Shown here piece after piece: positions 20,460 to 28,906 of a stretch of DNA of 64,000 bases. Numbering within the stretch: the stretch's first letter is position 1; each line of letters starts with the position of its first letter. The translations under genes and the position numbers were made by a program. Below the pieces are notes generated by a model. That model was not told the origin of the DNA, did no database searches, and saw nothing but the letters and a program-made list of their open reading frames with translations. This DNA is from Tenacibaculum sp. AHE14PA (GTDB taxonomy: Bacteria; Bacteroidota; Bacteroidia; Flavobacteriales; Flavobacteriaceae), in contig NZ_CP058983.1 of assembly GCF_019278465.1 (NCBI RefSeq), forward strand, positions 744,001 to 808,000. Direction: 5' to 3'.

Positions 20460-21404
20460 ATGAAACAAAAAATCTTTTTTTTTATTCTCTTGTCATCTAT
20501 CAGCCTTTTCTCACAACGAAAATACGCCAAAGAATTCAGTTTTTTAAACGATAATGATTTATATATCTCCCCTAATCAAGATAGGTATTATACCAATGGT
20601 ATGTTTTTTTCGTATCGCTATTTAAGCAACAATACAACTGAAAAACTTGAAAAAAAGATTTTCGAGATTCAAATTGGCCATCATATGTATACGCCATTTA
20701 AAGCTATTGTTGAGCAAAGCAGTGATCACGATCGCCCATTTGCAGGTTATTTATTTGGTAGTTTTGGTATACATCGTTTTTATAAAAATGAAACTATTAT
20801 AAAAACAACATTACAGCTTGGTTCACTTGGTCCGTCTGCGCTTAGCAAACCGATGCAAGATTTTATTCACGAAATATATGGTTTTAAAAAGGCGATTGGG
20901 TGGGAAGATCAGATTTCTGATGCTCTCGCAGTGAACTTAAAAATAACCTACATAAAAAAACTAGCAAACGACAACTACCTTGATGTTAACTGGGTTAACA
21001 ATATCAGAATCGGAACCGTTTATACTGATTTCTCAACAGGATTTTATGGACGTATCGGACTAAAACCACTTCAGAAAATTATAAACTCCATTGCTTTCAA
21101 TGCAAACCTAAACAATGAAAACACCAATTTCAACAACGAAATTGAGTCTTTTTTATATATAAAACCTATGTTTAGCTATGTTGCCTATGACGCAACAATT
21201 GAAGGTAGTTTTTTAAATGACAGCAGTCCGATTACCTACGATATTGAACCTTTTAAGTTTACAGCTGAAATAGGGATTCGTTTTACTGCCAATCGTTTTA
21301 ATTTTGGCTATGCTATAAATTACCATACAAAAAAGCTAAAAAGCGTACGCGTACCAAAGGGTAATTTTTACGGAACCCTACTTTTTAACTACCAGTTTAA
21401 TTAA
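20460..21404 (+). CDS. LpxR-like lipid A deacylase (DUF2219) outer-membrane protein
   Basis: 314 residues with a signal peptide (about 1-18, ending SISLFSQ). The mature part starts FSFLNDNDLYIS and continues QDRYYTNG and, near residue 92, DRPFAGYLFGSFG, the signature blocks of the DUF2219/LpxR barrel. The chain alternates polar and apolar residues like an outer-membrane beta-barrel and ends in F-N-Y-Q-F-N. LpxR of Salmonella removes the 3'-acyloxyacyl group of lipid A in the outer membrane; the N-D-N-D motif seen here is part of its conserved N-terminal region. Whether this homologue acts on the same bond is inference. It stands alone, with PPK2 genes divergent on one side and dnaN downstream. 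Confidence 0.85.
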   Translation: MKQKIFFFILLSSISLFSQRKYAKEFSFLNDNDLYISPNQDRYYTNGMFFSYRYLSNNTTEKLEKKIFEIQIGHHMYTPFKAIVEQSSDHDRPFAGYLFGSFGIHRFYKNETIIKTTLQLGSLGPSALSKPMQDFIHEIYGFKKAIGWEDQISDALAVNLKITYIKKLANDNYLDVNWVNNIRIGTVYTDFSTGFYGRIGLKPLQKIINSIAFNANLNNENTNFNNEIESFLYIKPMFSYVAYDATIEGSFLNDSSPITYDIEPFKFTAEIGIRFTANRFNFGYAINYHTKKLKSVRVPKGNFYGTLLFNYQFN

Positions 21405-21408
21405 CTTT

Positions 21409-21445
21409 TTTGATGGTTAAAAAAATAATTTTTAAAACCATCAAA
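21409..21445. other. 10-bp inverted repeat between LpxR-like gene and dnaN
   Basis: TTTGATGGTT (21409-21418) is the exact inverse of AACCATCAAA (21436-21445), with a 17-nt AT-rich loop. It begins 5 bp after the stop of the upstream gene and ends 7 bp before the dnaN -7 box. It could end the upstream transcript, although there is no T-run after it, or act as an operator over the dnaN promoter. Confidence 0.5.
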
Positions 21446-21451
21446 TTAAGA

Positions 21452-21459
21452 TATATTTG
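21452..21459 (+). promoter_or_regulatory. TAnnTTTG -7 box for dnaN
   Basis: TATATTTG, a perfect match to the Bacteroidota -7 consensus, 28 bp before the dnaN ATG. No TTG lies at the usual -33 distance; that space is taken by the right arm of the inverted repeat at 21436-21445. Confidence 0.55.
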
Positions 21460-21487
21460 TACATCTAATATACAGAAACTATACTAA

Positions 21488-22606
21488 ATGAAATTTATCG
21501 TATCTAGCTCGCAGTTATTAAAACAATTACAAGTTTTAGGAGGGGTTATAAACAGCAATAACACATTACCTATTTTAGACAATTTTTTGTTCGAACTAGC
21601 TAACAACGAACTTCAAATCTCAGCATCAGATCTTGAAACAACAATGACATCGGTTATTGAAGTAGAAAGTACTGATACCGGATCTATAGCTATTAATGCA
21701 CGTTTATTATTAGACACTTTAAAAACCTTCCCAGAGCAACCACTTACTTTTAAAGCAGAAAGTGATAGCACTATCGAAATTATTTCTGAGCAAGGTAAAT
21801 ACGACATGGCTTATTTTAGCGGTGAAGAATTTCCTAAAGCTGTTGAATTACCTTCTCCTAGCAGTACTGATATTCCGTCTAACATTTTAGCTACGGCAAT
21901 TTCAAAAACAATATTTGCTGCAGGAAATGATGATTTACGACCAGTAATGAGTGGTGTATTTTTTCAGTTCAACTCGAAAGAATTAACTTTCGTTGCTACC
22001 GATGCTCACAAACTAGTTAAATATACGCGTACCGATGTTACTGCTGATAAATCTGCAGAATTCATTATGCCTAAAAAACCTTTAAATTTATTAAAAGGGA
22101 TTTTAAGCGGGTCGGATAATAATGTTACAATAGAATACAACGATACAAACGCTAAATTCACTTTTGACAATGTGGTGTTAGTTTGTCGTTTAATCGACGG
22201 GAAATACCCTAATTACGAAGCAGTAATCCCTAAAGAGAATCCGAATAAATTAACAGTAGATAGAGCTTCTTTCTTAAACTCTGTTCGTCGTGTTTCTATT
22301 TTCTCTAGCAAAACAACACATCAGATTCGTTTAAAAATGGCTGGAACGGAATTAAATATCTCTGCCGAAGATTTAGACTACTCAAACAAAGCAGATGAAC
22401 GATTACACTGTGATTATCAAGGAGATGACATGCAAATAGGTTTTAACTCACGTTTTTTAAGCGAGATGTTAAACAACTTAAATGCAAACGATGTATTAAT
22501 AGAAATGTCTTTACCAAATCGTGCTGGAATTTTAACGCCAATCGACGGAACTGACGAAGGTGAACAAGTTACGATGTTAGTAATGCCTGTGATGTTAAAC
22601 GCATAA
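21488..22606 (+). CDS. dnaN: DNA polymerase III subunit beta (sliding clamp)
   Basis: 372 residues, the normal length for the clamp, with three DNA-clamp domains of about 120 residues. Recognisable blocks: MKFIVSSSQLLKQL at the N-terminus, GGVINSNNTLPILDNFLF, the central FVATDAHKLVKY, RLIDGKYPNYEAVIP, and the C-terminal VTMLVMPVML that forms the partner-binding pocket. The protein is a ring-shaped dimer that holds the replicative polymerase on DNA. It is transcribed alone: a -7 box lies upstream and a strong terminator directly follows. The parAB pair lies next to it, but there is no dnaA or oriC-like cluster of boxes in the window. Confidence 0.98.
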   Translation: MKFIVSSSQLLKQLQVLGGVINSNNTLPILDNFLFELANNELQISASDLETTMTSVIEVESTDTGSIAINARLLLDTLKTFPEQPLTFKAESDSTIEIISEQGKYDMAYFSGEEFPKAVELPSPSSTDIPSNILATAISKTIFAAGNDDLRPVMSGVFFQFNSKELTFVATDAHKLVKYTRTDVTADKSAEFIMPKKPLNLLKGILSGSDNNVTIEYNDTNAKFTFDNVVLVCRLIDGKYPNYEAVIPKENPNKLTVDRASFLNSVRRVSIFSSKTTHQIRLKMAGTELNISAEDLDYSNKADERLHCDYQGDDMQIGFNSRFLSEMLNNLNANDVLIEMSLPNRAGILTPIDGTDEGEQVTMLVMPVMLNA

Positions 22607-22626
22607 AACAGTTAACATAAAATCAT

Positions 22627-22658
22627 AAAAGCCACATATTCAATTATGTGGCTTTTTT
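22627..22658 (+). terminator. Intrinsic terminator after dnaN
   Basis: GCCACATA pairs with TATGTGGC around a 6-nt loop, flanked by AAAA on the left and TTTTTT on the right, 20 bp after the dnaN stop codon. Confidence 0.92.
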
Positions 22659-22758
22659 ATACTCCTAAAGTTTGGTATTTCTTTTTGTTAACATCTTTCG
22701 CTTTTAAAAATGATAAATAATTGTAAATTTACCTCTTTCAAACTTTTTATAAATCACA

Positions 22759-23523
22759 ATGGGTAAAATAATCGCAATTGCAAATCAAAAAGGTGGTGTA
22801 GGTAAAACTACTACCTCTATCAATTTAGCCTCATCATTAGGTGTTTTAGAAAAAAAGGTATTATTAATAGATGCCGACCCACAAGCTAACGCCACTTCTG
22901 GCTTAGGTTTAGATGTTGAAAGTATTGAGTTTGGAACCTACCAAGTTTTAGAACACACCATATCAGCTAAAGAAACTATTGTAAAAACGAGTTCTCCTAA
23001 TGTTGATTTAATTCCTGCCCATATAGATCTTGTTGCTATTGAAATAGAATTGGTAGACAAGCAAGCAAGAGAATACATGCTTAAAAAGGCACTCGCAGAT
23101 ATAAAAGATGATTATGATTATATTTTAATAGACTGCGCTCCTTCTTTAGGGTTAATTACATTAAACTCTTTAGTAGCTGCCGACGCTGTTATCATACCTA
23201 TTCAATGTGAATATTTTGCCTTAGAAGGCTTGGGTAAATTATTAAATACGATTAAAAGTGTTCAAAAAATTCACAATCCAGATTTAGATATTGAAGGATT
23301 ATTATTAACCATGTTTGATTCTCGTTTACGACTTTCTAACCAAGTTGTAGAAGAAGTTAAAAAACACTTTAGCTCAATGGTTTTTGATACAATTGTTCAC
23401 CGAAATATTCGTTTAAGTGAAGCGCCTAGTTATGGTGAAAGTATAATTTCATACGATGCAACCAGTAAAGGTGCTGTAAATTACTTAAATTTGGCGAACG
23501 AAATTTTAACTAAAAACGCATAA
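22759..23523 (+). CDS. parA: ParA/Soj chromosome-partitioning ATPase
   Basis: 254 residues. Deviant Walker A box KGGVGKTT (11-18) with the signature lysine, DADPQANAT switch I, and IDCAPSLG switch II/Walker B, all of the ParA/MinD class. The C-terminal half carries HRNIRLSEAPSYG, typical of chromosomal Soj proteins. It binds DNA nonspecifically in the ATP state and is driven by ParB to move replication origins. It is followed after 10 bp by parB, and the run continues through DUF5683, dapB and lepB, a conserved order in Flavobacteriia. The length and full motifs argue for the chromosomal rather than a plasmid system. Confidence 0.97.
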   Translation: MGKIIAIANQKGGVGKTTTSINLASSLGVLEKKVLLIDADPQANATSGLGLDVESIEFGTYQVLEHTISAKETIVKTSSPNVDLIPAHIDLVAIEIELVDKQAREYMLKKALADIKDDYDYILIDCAPSLGLITLNSLVAADAVIIPIQCEYFALEGLGKLLNTIKSVQKIHNPDLDIEGLLLTMFDSRLRLSNQVVEEVKKHFSSMVFDTIVHRNIRLSEAPSYGESIISYDATSKGAVNYLNLANEILTKNA

Positions 23524-23533
23524 GTACTGTAGC

Positions 23534-24421
23534 ATGGCAAAAGCAACTAAAAAAAGAGCTTTAGGAAGAGGTTTATCAGCTTTATTAACTGAAACTGCTG
23601 AAGTAAATTCTGCTGAGGATAAAAACGCGGATAAATTAGTAGGAAATATCATTGAAATTGGATTAGATTCAATAGAAATGAATCCTTTTCAGCCTAGAAC
23701 CTATTTTGATGAAGAAGCTTTACGTGAGTTGGCGAATTCTATAGAACAATTAGGTGTTATACAACCTATTACCGTACGAAAGTTAGCCAATAACAAGTTT
23801 CAATTAGTTTCTGGTGAACGTCGTTTTAGAGCCTCTAAATTAATAGGTAATAAAACAGTACCCGCTTATATTCGTTTAGCGAACGATCAAGAAATGCTAG
23901 AAATGGCATTGGTTGAAAATATTCAGCGTAAAAACTTAGATCCTATTGAAGTAGCACTTTCTTACCAGCGTTTAATTGATGAAATTCAGTTAACCCAAGA
24001 AGAATTAAGTGTTCGGGTAGGTAAAAAAAGATCTACCGTTACCAATTACTTACGCTTATTAAAACTAGACCCAATTATTCAAACAGGTATGCGAGACGGT
24101 TTTATATCTATGGGACATGGCCGTGCATTGATTAGTATTTTTAATACCGAAAATCAATTAACGGTTTATGAAAAAATCGTTAGAGATAAACTTTCTGTTC
24201 GTCAAACCGAAGAATTGGTAAAAAGTTTAAAATCGGGTATTGTAGCTAAAATCGCAAAAAAGAAAACAGTACCTACTTTTATTACTGAAAGTGTAAAAGA
24301 CATGAGTAATTATTTTGGCAACAAGGTAGCTGTTAGTGTAAATAATAAGGGAAAAGGGAAAATTTCGATTCCTTTTACCTCAGAAGAAGACTTTAATCGT
24401 ATTAAAAAACTATTAAAGTAA
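23534..24421 (+). CDS. parB: ParB/Spo0J chromosome-partitioning protein
   Basis: 295 residues. The N-terminus KRALGRGLSALL is the conserved ParA-interacting peptide. Then come the CTPase/ParB domain with PFQPRTYFDE, the box GERRFRASK (94-102), and NIQRKNLDPIE, followed by a helix-turn-helix (LSVRVGKKRSTVTNYLRLLKL) that reads parS sites, and a C-terminal dimerisation region. It loads at parS as a CTP-dependent clamp and stimulates ParA. No parS-like palindrome (TGTTTCACGTGAAACA type) was found in the window. The stop codon is 1 bp before the start of the DUF5683 gene. Confidence 0.97.
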   Translation: MAKATKKRALGRGLSALLTETAEVNSAEDKNADKLVGNIIEIGLDSIEMNPFQPRTYFDEEALRELANSIEQLGVIQPITVRKLANNKFQLVSGERRFRASKLIGNKTVPAYIRLANDQEMLEMALVENIQRKNLDPIEVALSYQRLIDEIQLTQEELSVRVGKKRSTVTNYLRLLKLDPIIQTGMRDGFISMGHGRALISIFNTENQLTVYEKIVRDKLSVRQTEELVKSLKSGIVAKIAKKKTVPTFITESVKDMSNYFGNKVAVSVNNKGKGKISIPFTSEEDFNRIKKLLK

Positions 24422-24422
24422 C

Positions 24423-25001
24423 TTGAATATTCGCACACTCATATTTGTTCTTTTTAGTTTTTTTTTGAGTCAACTCTTATTTGCTCAAAAAGATTCTACC
24501 GCTATACGCGCTAAACAACTACAATTAGGTAGTGATAAATACAATCCACTATCTCCTTCTAAAGCAGCTTTTTATTCAGCTATTTTTCCTGGAGCAGGAC
24601 AAATTTATAATAAAAAATATTGGAAAGCACCAATCGTTTGGGCGGCAATAGGAACAAGTGCTTATTATTATTTAGATAATAGTAACGAATACGATCGCTA
24701 TAGAACTGCTTTTAAACTTCGAAAACAAGGGGTAAAAGATGAATTTACCGACGAGAACGGAAACACTATAATTTCTAATGACGGACTTGAAAATGCTCAG
24801 AAAGTACTTAGAAAAAATAGAGATTTATCACTTTTAACAGGTGTATTAATATATGTTTTGCAAATTGTAGAGGCTAGTGTAAATGCACATTTATTACAGT
24901 TTGACACTGACGACAGTTTATCTTTAAAACCGATGGTATATCCAGATCCGCTTTTTATAGAAGCTCCTAAAGTAGGATTAACATTAAAATACTCTTTTTA
25001 A
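24423..25001 (+). CDS. DUF5683 protein, TTG start
   Basis: 192 residues of a Bacteroidota-specific family without known function. The start is TTG at 24423: the only in-frame ATG lies near residue 161, and the TTG start gives a full signal peptide (MNIRTLIFVLFSFFLSQLLF). The core block PLSPSKAAFYSAIFPGAGQIYNKKYWKAP (about 42-70) with the following APIVWAAIGTSAYYYL is the family signature and looks like one or two membrane-inserted helices. It overlaps neither neighbour: 1 bp after parB and directly before dapB. The constant place next to parB suggests an envelope or division-linked role, but this is only context. Confidence 0.85.
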   Translation: MNIRTLIFVLFSFFLSQLLFAQKDSTAIRAKQLQLGSDKYNPLSPSKAAFYSAIFPGAGQIYNKKYWKAPIVWAAIGTSAYYYLDNSNEYDRYRTAFKLRKQGVKDEFTDENGNTIISNDGLENAQKVLRKNRDLSLLTGVLIYVLQIVEASVNAHLLQFDTDDSLSLKPMVYPDPLFIEAPKVGLTLKYSF

Positions 25002-25703
25002 ATGAAAATAGCCTTACTTGGTTATGGTAGAATGGGTAAAGAAATTGAAAAAATTGCTTTACAAAGAGGCCATGAAATAGTTATTAAAAGCTCAGGAAAA
25101 GACACGTATGATATTACAAAAGCTGATATCGCTATTGATTTTAGCGTACCTGATTCGGCTTACAATAATATCAGTAATTGTATAGAAAATAATATCCCCG
25201 TAATTTCAGGAACCACAGGTTGGCTTGATAAATACGAATCGATTACCGCTTTATGTAACGAGAAAAAAGGTGCTTTTATTTATGCATCTAATTTTAGTTT
25301 AGGGGTTACTATTTTTTTTGAACTAAACAAACAATTGGCTAAAATGATGGATACTTTAAATACCTACAATGTATCTATTGAAGAAATTCATCATACAAAA
25401 AAATTAGATGCACCTAGCGGAACCGCTATTACCTTGGCTGACGGAATCGTAGCAAACTCATCTAAAGAAAACTGGGAATTAGCTACTAAAACATCCGAAA
25501 AAAACATCCCTATTACCGCTGTTAGAACTCCAGATGTACCAGGAACGCATACCGTAAGCTACCAATCAGACATTGACACTATTGCTATTAAACATACTGC
25601 GCATAACAGACACGGGTTTGCTTTAGGTGCGGTTATAGCTGCCGAATGGCTTGTTCATAAAACAGGTGTTTACACCATGCGAGATGTGTTAAACTTAGGT
25701 TAA
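25002..25703 (+). CDS. dapB: 4-hydroxy-tetrahydrodipicolinate reductase
   Basis: 233 residues. It reduces the dehydrated DapA product with NAD(P)H on the route to lysine and diaminopimelate for peptidoglycan. The N-terminus has the nucleotide-binding GYGRMGKEIE (8-17), followed by AIDFSVPD and SGTTGW. The active-site block EEIHHTKKLDAPSGTA (about 127-142) holds the catalytic His pair and Lys. It is shorter than E. coli DapB (273) mainly because of the short Bacteroidota form of the cofactor domain. ATG follows the DUF5683 stop with no gap. Confidence 0.96.
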   Translation: MKIALLGYGRMGKEIEKIALQRGHEIVIKSSGKDTYDITKADIAIDFSVPDSAYNNISNCIENNIPVISGTTGWLDKYESITALCNEKKGAFIYASNFSLGVTIFFELNKQLAKMMDTLNTYNVSIEEIHHTKKLDAPSGTAITLADGIVANSSKENWELATKTSEKNIPITAVRTPDVPGTHTVSYQSDIDTIAIKHTAHNRHGFALGAVIAAEWLVHKTGVYTMRDVLNLG

Positions 25704-25780
25704 TTGCGTAACAAAAAATAAAAAAAGCTCACTAATAACATTAAATTTCATTCCTTTTAGGAACACAAAATATACATATT

Positions 25781-27370
25781 ATGACATTTACCGAATGGTT
25801 TTTATGCTTCTTAATAATTCAGGTTATCCATTTTTTAGGAACTTGGAAATTATACGTTAAAGCAGGAAGAAAAGCTTGGGAAGCTGCAATACCTGTTTAC
25901 AATGCTGTGGTTTTAATGCAAATTATAAATCGCCCAAAATGGTGGGTACTATTATTATTTATTCCCATCGTAAACCTATTAATGTTTCCTATTATTTGGG
26001 TAGAAACGTGTAGAAGTTTTGGTTTTAATGAAAAAAAAGACACTCTTTTATCTATTTTCACTTTAGGTTTTTATATTTTTTATATCAACTACGCTACCGA
26101 AACACCTTATATAGCGAATAGAAGTTTACAACCACGCTCTGCTTTAGGTGAATGGGTTAGTTCTATTGCTTTTGCTATTATAGCAGCTACTTTAGTGCAC
26201 ACCTACGTTATGCAACCCTATACAATTCCTACTTCATCTTTAGAAAAAACCTTATTAGTAGGTGATTATTTATTTGTGAGTAAGTTCCATTATGGTGCCC
26301 GCATACCTAGCACAACTATAGCTGCACCTATGGCACACGATACATTGCCTATTTTAGGAAGTAAATCTTTTATTTCTGATGATAAAAACAAAGAAGGAAT
26401 TTTAAACAAATTGTCTCTACCCTACATGCGTTTGCCAGGTTTTCAGAACATCAAACGCAACGATATAGTTGTTTTTAGCTGGCCGGCAGATACATTAGCT
26501 CTAATGTGGGGAGATAGATCAGGAAAAGCAACTTACAAGCCTATTGATAAAAGAACCAATTACGTAAAAAGAGCCACTGGTATTGCTGGTGACACCTTAG
26601 AGGTTCGTGATGGCTATGTATTTATAAACGGAAAGAAAACGGTATTACCAGACAGAGCAAAACCACAATGGTACTTTAAAATTGATACAGACGGAAAAGA
26701 ATTATCACAAACTGTTATAAGAGAATACAACAAGAACAGAGAAGGTAAAATGTCTAACGATGGCGTTTACTATTTAAACCTTACTGATGATGAAGCTGCC
26801 TCTTTAAAGAAAAACCCACTGGTAAAAAGTATCGAGAAAAATTTAAGTCCGAAAGGCACATACGATCCTACTGTTTTTCCTCACAATCCAAAATACGCTT
26901 GGTCTTCAGACAATTTCGGACCGCTTTATATTCCTAAAAAGGGAGCTACAGTTGCTTTAAATGAAAGTACGATTCCGTTTTACCAGCAAATCATCCGAAG
27001 ATATGAAAATAACGATTTAACTATTTTTGGTAACGACATATACATCAACGGTAAAAAAGCTAAAAACTATACGTTTAAGCAAGATTATTACTGGATGATG
27101 GGTGACAACCGTCAGCGTTCTTTAGATGCTAGAAACTGGGGATATGTACCGTTTGACCATGTGGTTGGAAGACCTGTTATGATTTGGTTAAGTTGGGACC
27201 CAAGTATTTCAATCTTAGATTTTGGAGCAAAAGTAAAATCTATTCGTTGGGACAGAATGTTTACCACTGTTGGCGGTAGCGGAAAACCTACTTCTTATTT
27301 ATGGCTCGTACTTGTTTTAATTGCAGGTTATAGCTTTTATAGTTACAGAAAAGGTAAAAAGAAAGCATAA
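25781..27370 (+). CDS. lepB: Signal peptidase I, large Bacteroidota form
   Basis: 529 residues, much longer than E. coli LepB (324). The N-terminus has three hydrophobic segments (about 5-22, 55-75, 88-105; DUF5684-like), then a further transmembrane helix (about 126-145) before the catalytic region. The serine is in PTSSLEKTLLVGD (Ser153; the usual Met after it is Leu), the general-base lysine in NYVKRATGIAGD (Lys263), and the C-terminal box is GDNRQRSLDARNWGYVP. Between the lysine box and the C-terminal box there is an insertion of about 160 residues. A C-terminal helix (WLVLVLIAGYSFYSY) ends the protein. It cleaves Sec/T9SS signal peptides such as those of the surface proteins in this window. 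Confidence 0.96.
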   Translation: MTFTEWFLCFLIIQVIHFLGTWKLYVKAGRKAWEAAIPVYNAVVLMQIINRPKWWVLLLFIPIVNLLMFPIIWVETCRSFGFNEKKDTLLSIFTLGFYIFYINYATETPYIANRSLQPRSALGEWVSSIAFAIIAATLVHTYVMQPYTIPTSSLEKTLLVGDYLFVSKFHYGARIPSTTIAAPMAHDTLPILGSKSFISDDKNKEGILNKLSLPYMRLPGFQNIKRNDIVVFSWPADTLALMWGDRSGKATYKPIDKRTNYVKRATGIAGDTLEVRDGYVFINGKKTVLPDRAKPQWYFKIDTDGKELSQTVIREYNKNREGKMSNDGVYYLNLTDDEAASLKKNPLVKSIEKNLSPKGTYDPTVFPHNPKYAWSSDNFGPLYIPKKGATVALNESTIPFYQQIIRRYENNDLTIFGNDIYINGKKAKNYTFKQDYYWMMGDNRQRSLDARNWGYVPFDHVVGRPVMIWLSWDPSISILDFGAKVKSIRWDRMFTTVGGSGKPTSYLWLVLVLIAGYSFYSYRKGKKKA

Positions 27371-27987
27371 TGTCACTTTTTATTCCCACATATTTTGCGC
27401 CTATTTCACAATACGCAGCAATCAGTACATCTGATTCGGTTGTTTTTGAGCTTGATGATAATTATCAAAAACAAACCTACCGAAACAGGTGCTATATTTT
27501 TGGTGCTAACGGCAAGCTAAGCTTAAACGTTCCAGTAAAACACCTGCTTAAAACAAGCCGAAAAAAAACAAAAGACACTTTAGTCGAAAACGATTCACCA
27601 TGGCAACAGCAGCATTTAAAATCGCTGCAATCGGCTTATCGTTCTTCACCTTTCTTTGAGTTTTATGAAGATGATATTGTTAAAATATTTACTAGAGATT
27701 ACAAATACCTGCACGATGTGAATATAGATACCCATTTGTTTATTGCGGATGCTTTGCAAATAGACTCTTCTTTTGCTACATCCGAAAACTACGAGGTAAG
27801 TCCTACTATTACAGATTATAGAGCTTTAGCAGTTGCTAAAAAAGGGATTGAAGTAAAGATGGAGTCTTACATTCAGATGTTTGATGATAAACATGGTTTT
27901 ATTCCCAACTTATCTATATTAGACTTACTTTTTATGGAAGGCCCTAATGCTATTAGCCTTTTAGAAAAAACGAGTATAGAATACTAA
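27370..27987 (+). CDS. WbqC family protein
   Basis: 205 residues. Its ATG overlaps the lepB stop codon by one base (TAATG), so translation is coupled. Family features: the N-terminal PTYFAPISQYAAI, the YRNRCYIFGANG block, PVKH, the central WQQQHLKSLQSAYRSSPFF and FYEDDI. WbqC-like proteins were named from O-antigen clusters, but in Bacteroidota most members sit next to lepB, as here. The biochemical function is not established. Confidence 0.88.
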   Translation: MSLFIPTYFAPISQYAAISTSDSVVFELDDNYQKQTYRNRCYIFGANGKLSLNVPVKHLLKTSRKKTKDTLVENDSPWQQQHLKSLQSAYRSSPFFEFYEDDIVKIFTRDYKYLHDVNIDTHLFIADALQIDSSFATSENYEVSPTITDYRALAVAKKGIEVKMESYIQMFDDKHGFIPNLSILDLLFMEGPNAISLLEKTSIEY

Positions 27988-28030
27988 GTCGATATTGCTT
28001 TATAACCTAACTTTATTACTTGTACCTCAT

Positions 28031-28057
28031 AAAGAAATTAAAAATAAATTTCTTTTG
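28031..28057 (+). terminator. Probable terminator after the lepB-wbqC genes
   Basis: AAAGAAATT (28031-28039) pairs with AATTTCTTT (28047-28055) around a 7-nt AT loop. The stem is AT-only except for one G-C pair, so strength is uncertain. Confidence 0.5.
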
Positions 28058-28072
28058 CTTTGATAAAAAATG

Positions 28073-28080
28073 TAGCTTTG
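28073..28080 (+). promoter_or_regulatory. TAnnTTTG -7 box for first Crp/Fnr-like gene
   Basis: TAGCTTTG, a full consensus match, 28 bp before the ATG at 28109. A TTTTG about 15 bp upstream could serve as the -33 element, at slightly short spacing. Confidence 0.5.
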
Positions 28081-28108
28081 GATAGAACCCAAATACAGTA
28101 CTTTTATC

Positions 28109-28681
28109 ATGGAATTTTTAAGAAATTTTGTTTACAGCGTCCATAATGTTTCTGAAAGCTCTTTTTTAGAGTTTTATAACATAATTGAAAACAAAACACT
28201 CTTAAAAAACCATAAGATAGTAAAACTTGGTCAGGTGCCTGTTAATTTTTATATTCTAAAAAAAGGCATCATGAGGTCTTACATAGTCGATGAAAAAGGC
28301 AAGGAACATACAAAGACAATTTTTACACCTATTGTAACTTCGGGGAATTTAGGTGCATTGATACAGAAAAAGCCTTCAGGTTTAATTTACGAATGTCTTA
28401 CAGATTGTGAAGTTATAGAGTGCCATTATGAATCTTTTTATGATTTATCAAAAAAACATCATGATGTAGCTATATTTCATTATAAGGTTTTAGAAAGTGT
28501 TTATCTAAGAGAAGAAGCTAAAGTATTAGAATTATCGATGCTAAGTGCTACAGAACGCTATGAAAAGTTAAGAAAAAGCCACCCTGGCATTGACAACTTA
28601 ATTAACCAATATCATATTGCTTCTTTTTTAAATATTACACCAGTACAGTTAAGTAGAATAAGAAAAAACCATCATTTATAA
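28109..28681 (+). CDS. Crp/Fnr-like transcriptional regulator (first of two)
   Basis: 190 residues: an N-terminal cyclic-nucleotide-binding-like beta-roll (FYILKKGIMRSYIVDEKGKEHTKTIF, about 48-75) and a short C-terminal helix-turn-helix (IASFLNITPVQLSRIRK, about 170-186). The ending PVQLSRIRK is typical of the Flavobacteriia Crp subgroup, in which the arginine and glutamate pattern for cAMP is not conserved, so the effector cannot be predicted. A close paralogue lies 226 bp downstream in the same direction. Between them is a candidate structured RNA. The targets are unknown. Confidence 0.88.
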   Translation: MEFLRNFVYSVHNVSESSFLEFYNIIENKTLLKNHKIVKLGQVPVNFYILKKGIMRSYIVDEKGKEHTKTIFTPIVTSGNLGALIQKKPSGLIYECLTDCEVIECHYESFYDLSKKHHDVAIFHYKVLESVYLREEAKVLELSMLSATERYEKLRKSHPGIDNLINQYHIASFLNITPVQLSRIRKNHHL

Positions 28682-28722
28682 CATTATAAACATATGTTAA
28701 TGCACACAAAGAGAAAACATTA

Positions 28723-28730
28723 TACATTTG
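28723..28730 (+). promoter_or_regulatory. TAnnTTTG -7 box for a candidate small RNA
   Basis: TACATTTG, full consensus match, directly followed by three consecutive hairpins (28731-28822) and no ORF. No -33 TTG at normal spacing. Confidence 0.45.
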
Positions 28731-28735
28731 TAATG

Positions 28736-28842
28736 TAATTAACAAGTTACATTAATAAAAGTTCCCCCCAATATGAACTTTAAAAAATAATCAAACTTAC
28801 TCCCCCTTGTGTAAGTTTGATTTTATGCGTTTATTTTTTTTT
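28736..28842 (+). ncRNA. Candidate small RNA with two C-rich hairpin loops
   Basis: After the -7 box at 28723, three hairpins follow within 90 nt: TAATGTAA/TTACATTA (28731-28754); AAAGTTC/GAACTTT (28758-28781) with loop CCCCCAATAT; and a 12-bp stem ending CAAACTTAC/GTAAGTTTG (28789-28822) with loop TCCCCCTTGT. The last stem is preceded by A-rich and followed by U-rich sequence, like an intrinsic terminator. The first stem starts at the last promoter base, so the 5' end is uncertain. Exposed runs of five or more C are unusual in such AT-rich DNA. It is not matched to any known RNA family from memory. It could instead be a structured leader of the second Crp gene. Confidence 0.4.
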
Positions 28843-28866
28843 GTCGTTATTTTTCCTTAAATTTAA

Positions 28867-28885
28867 GTATCTCTATTTGAGATAC
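28867..28885. promoter_or_regulatory. Dyad symmetric site upstream of second Crp/Fnr-like gene
   Basis: GTATCTC and GAGATAC are exact inverse copies separated by TATTT, 22 bp before the ATG at 28907. The size and place fit an operator, possibly for autoregulation, or a leader hairpin. Confidence 0.4.
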
Positions 28886-28906
28886 AACTTGTTAATTACG
28901 CTTTTT

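Noticed and set aside
28817..28906. N-terminal extension of the second Crp/Fnr-like protein
   Set aside because: Starts with TTG inside the candidate RNA hairpin, is hydrophobic and has no counterpart in the paralogue.
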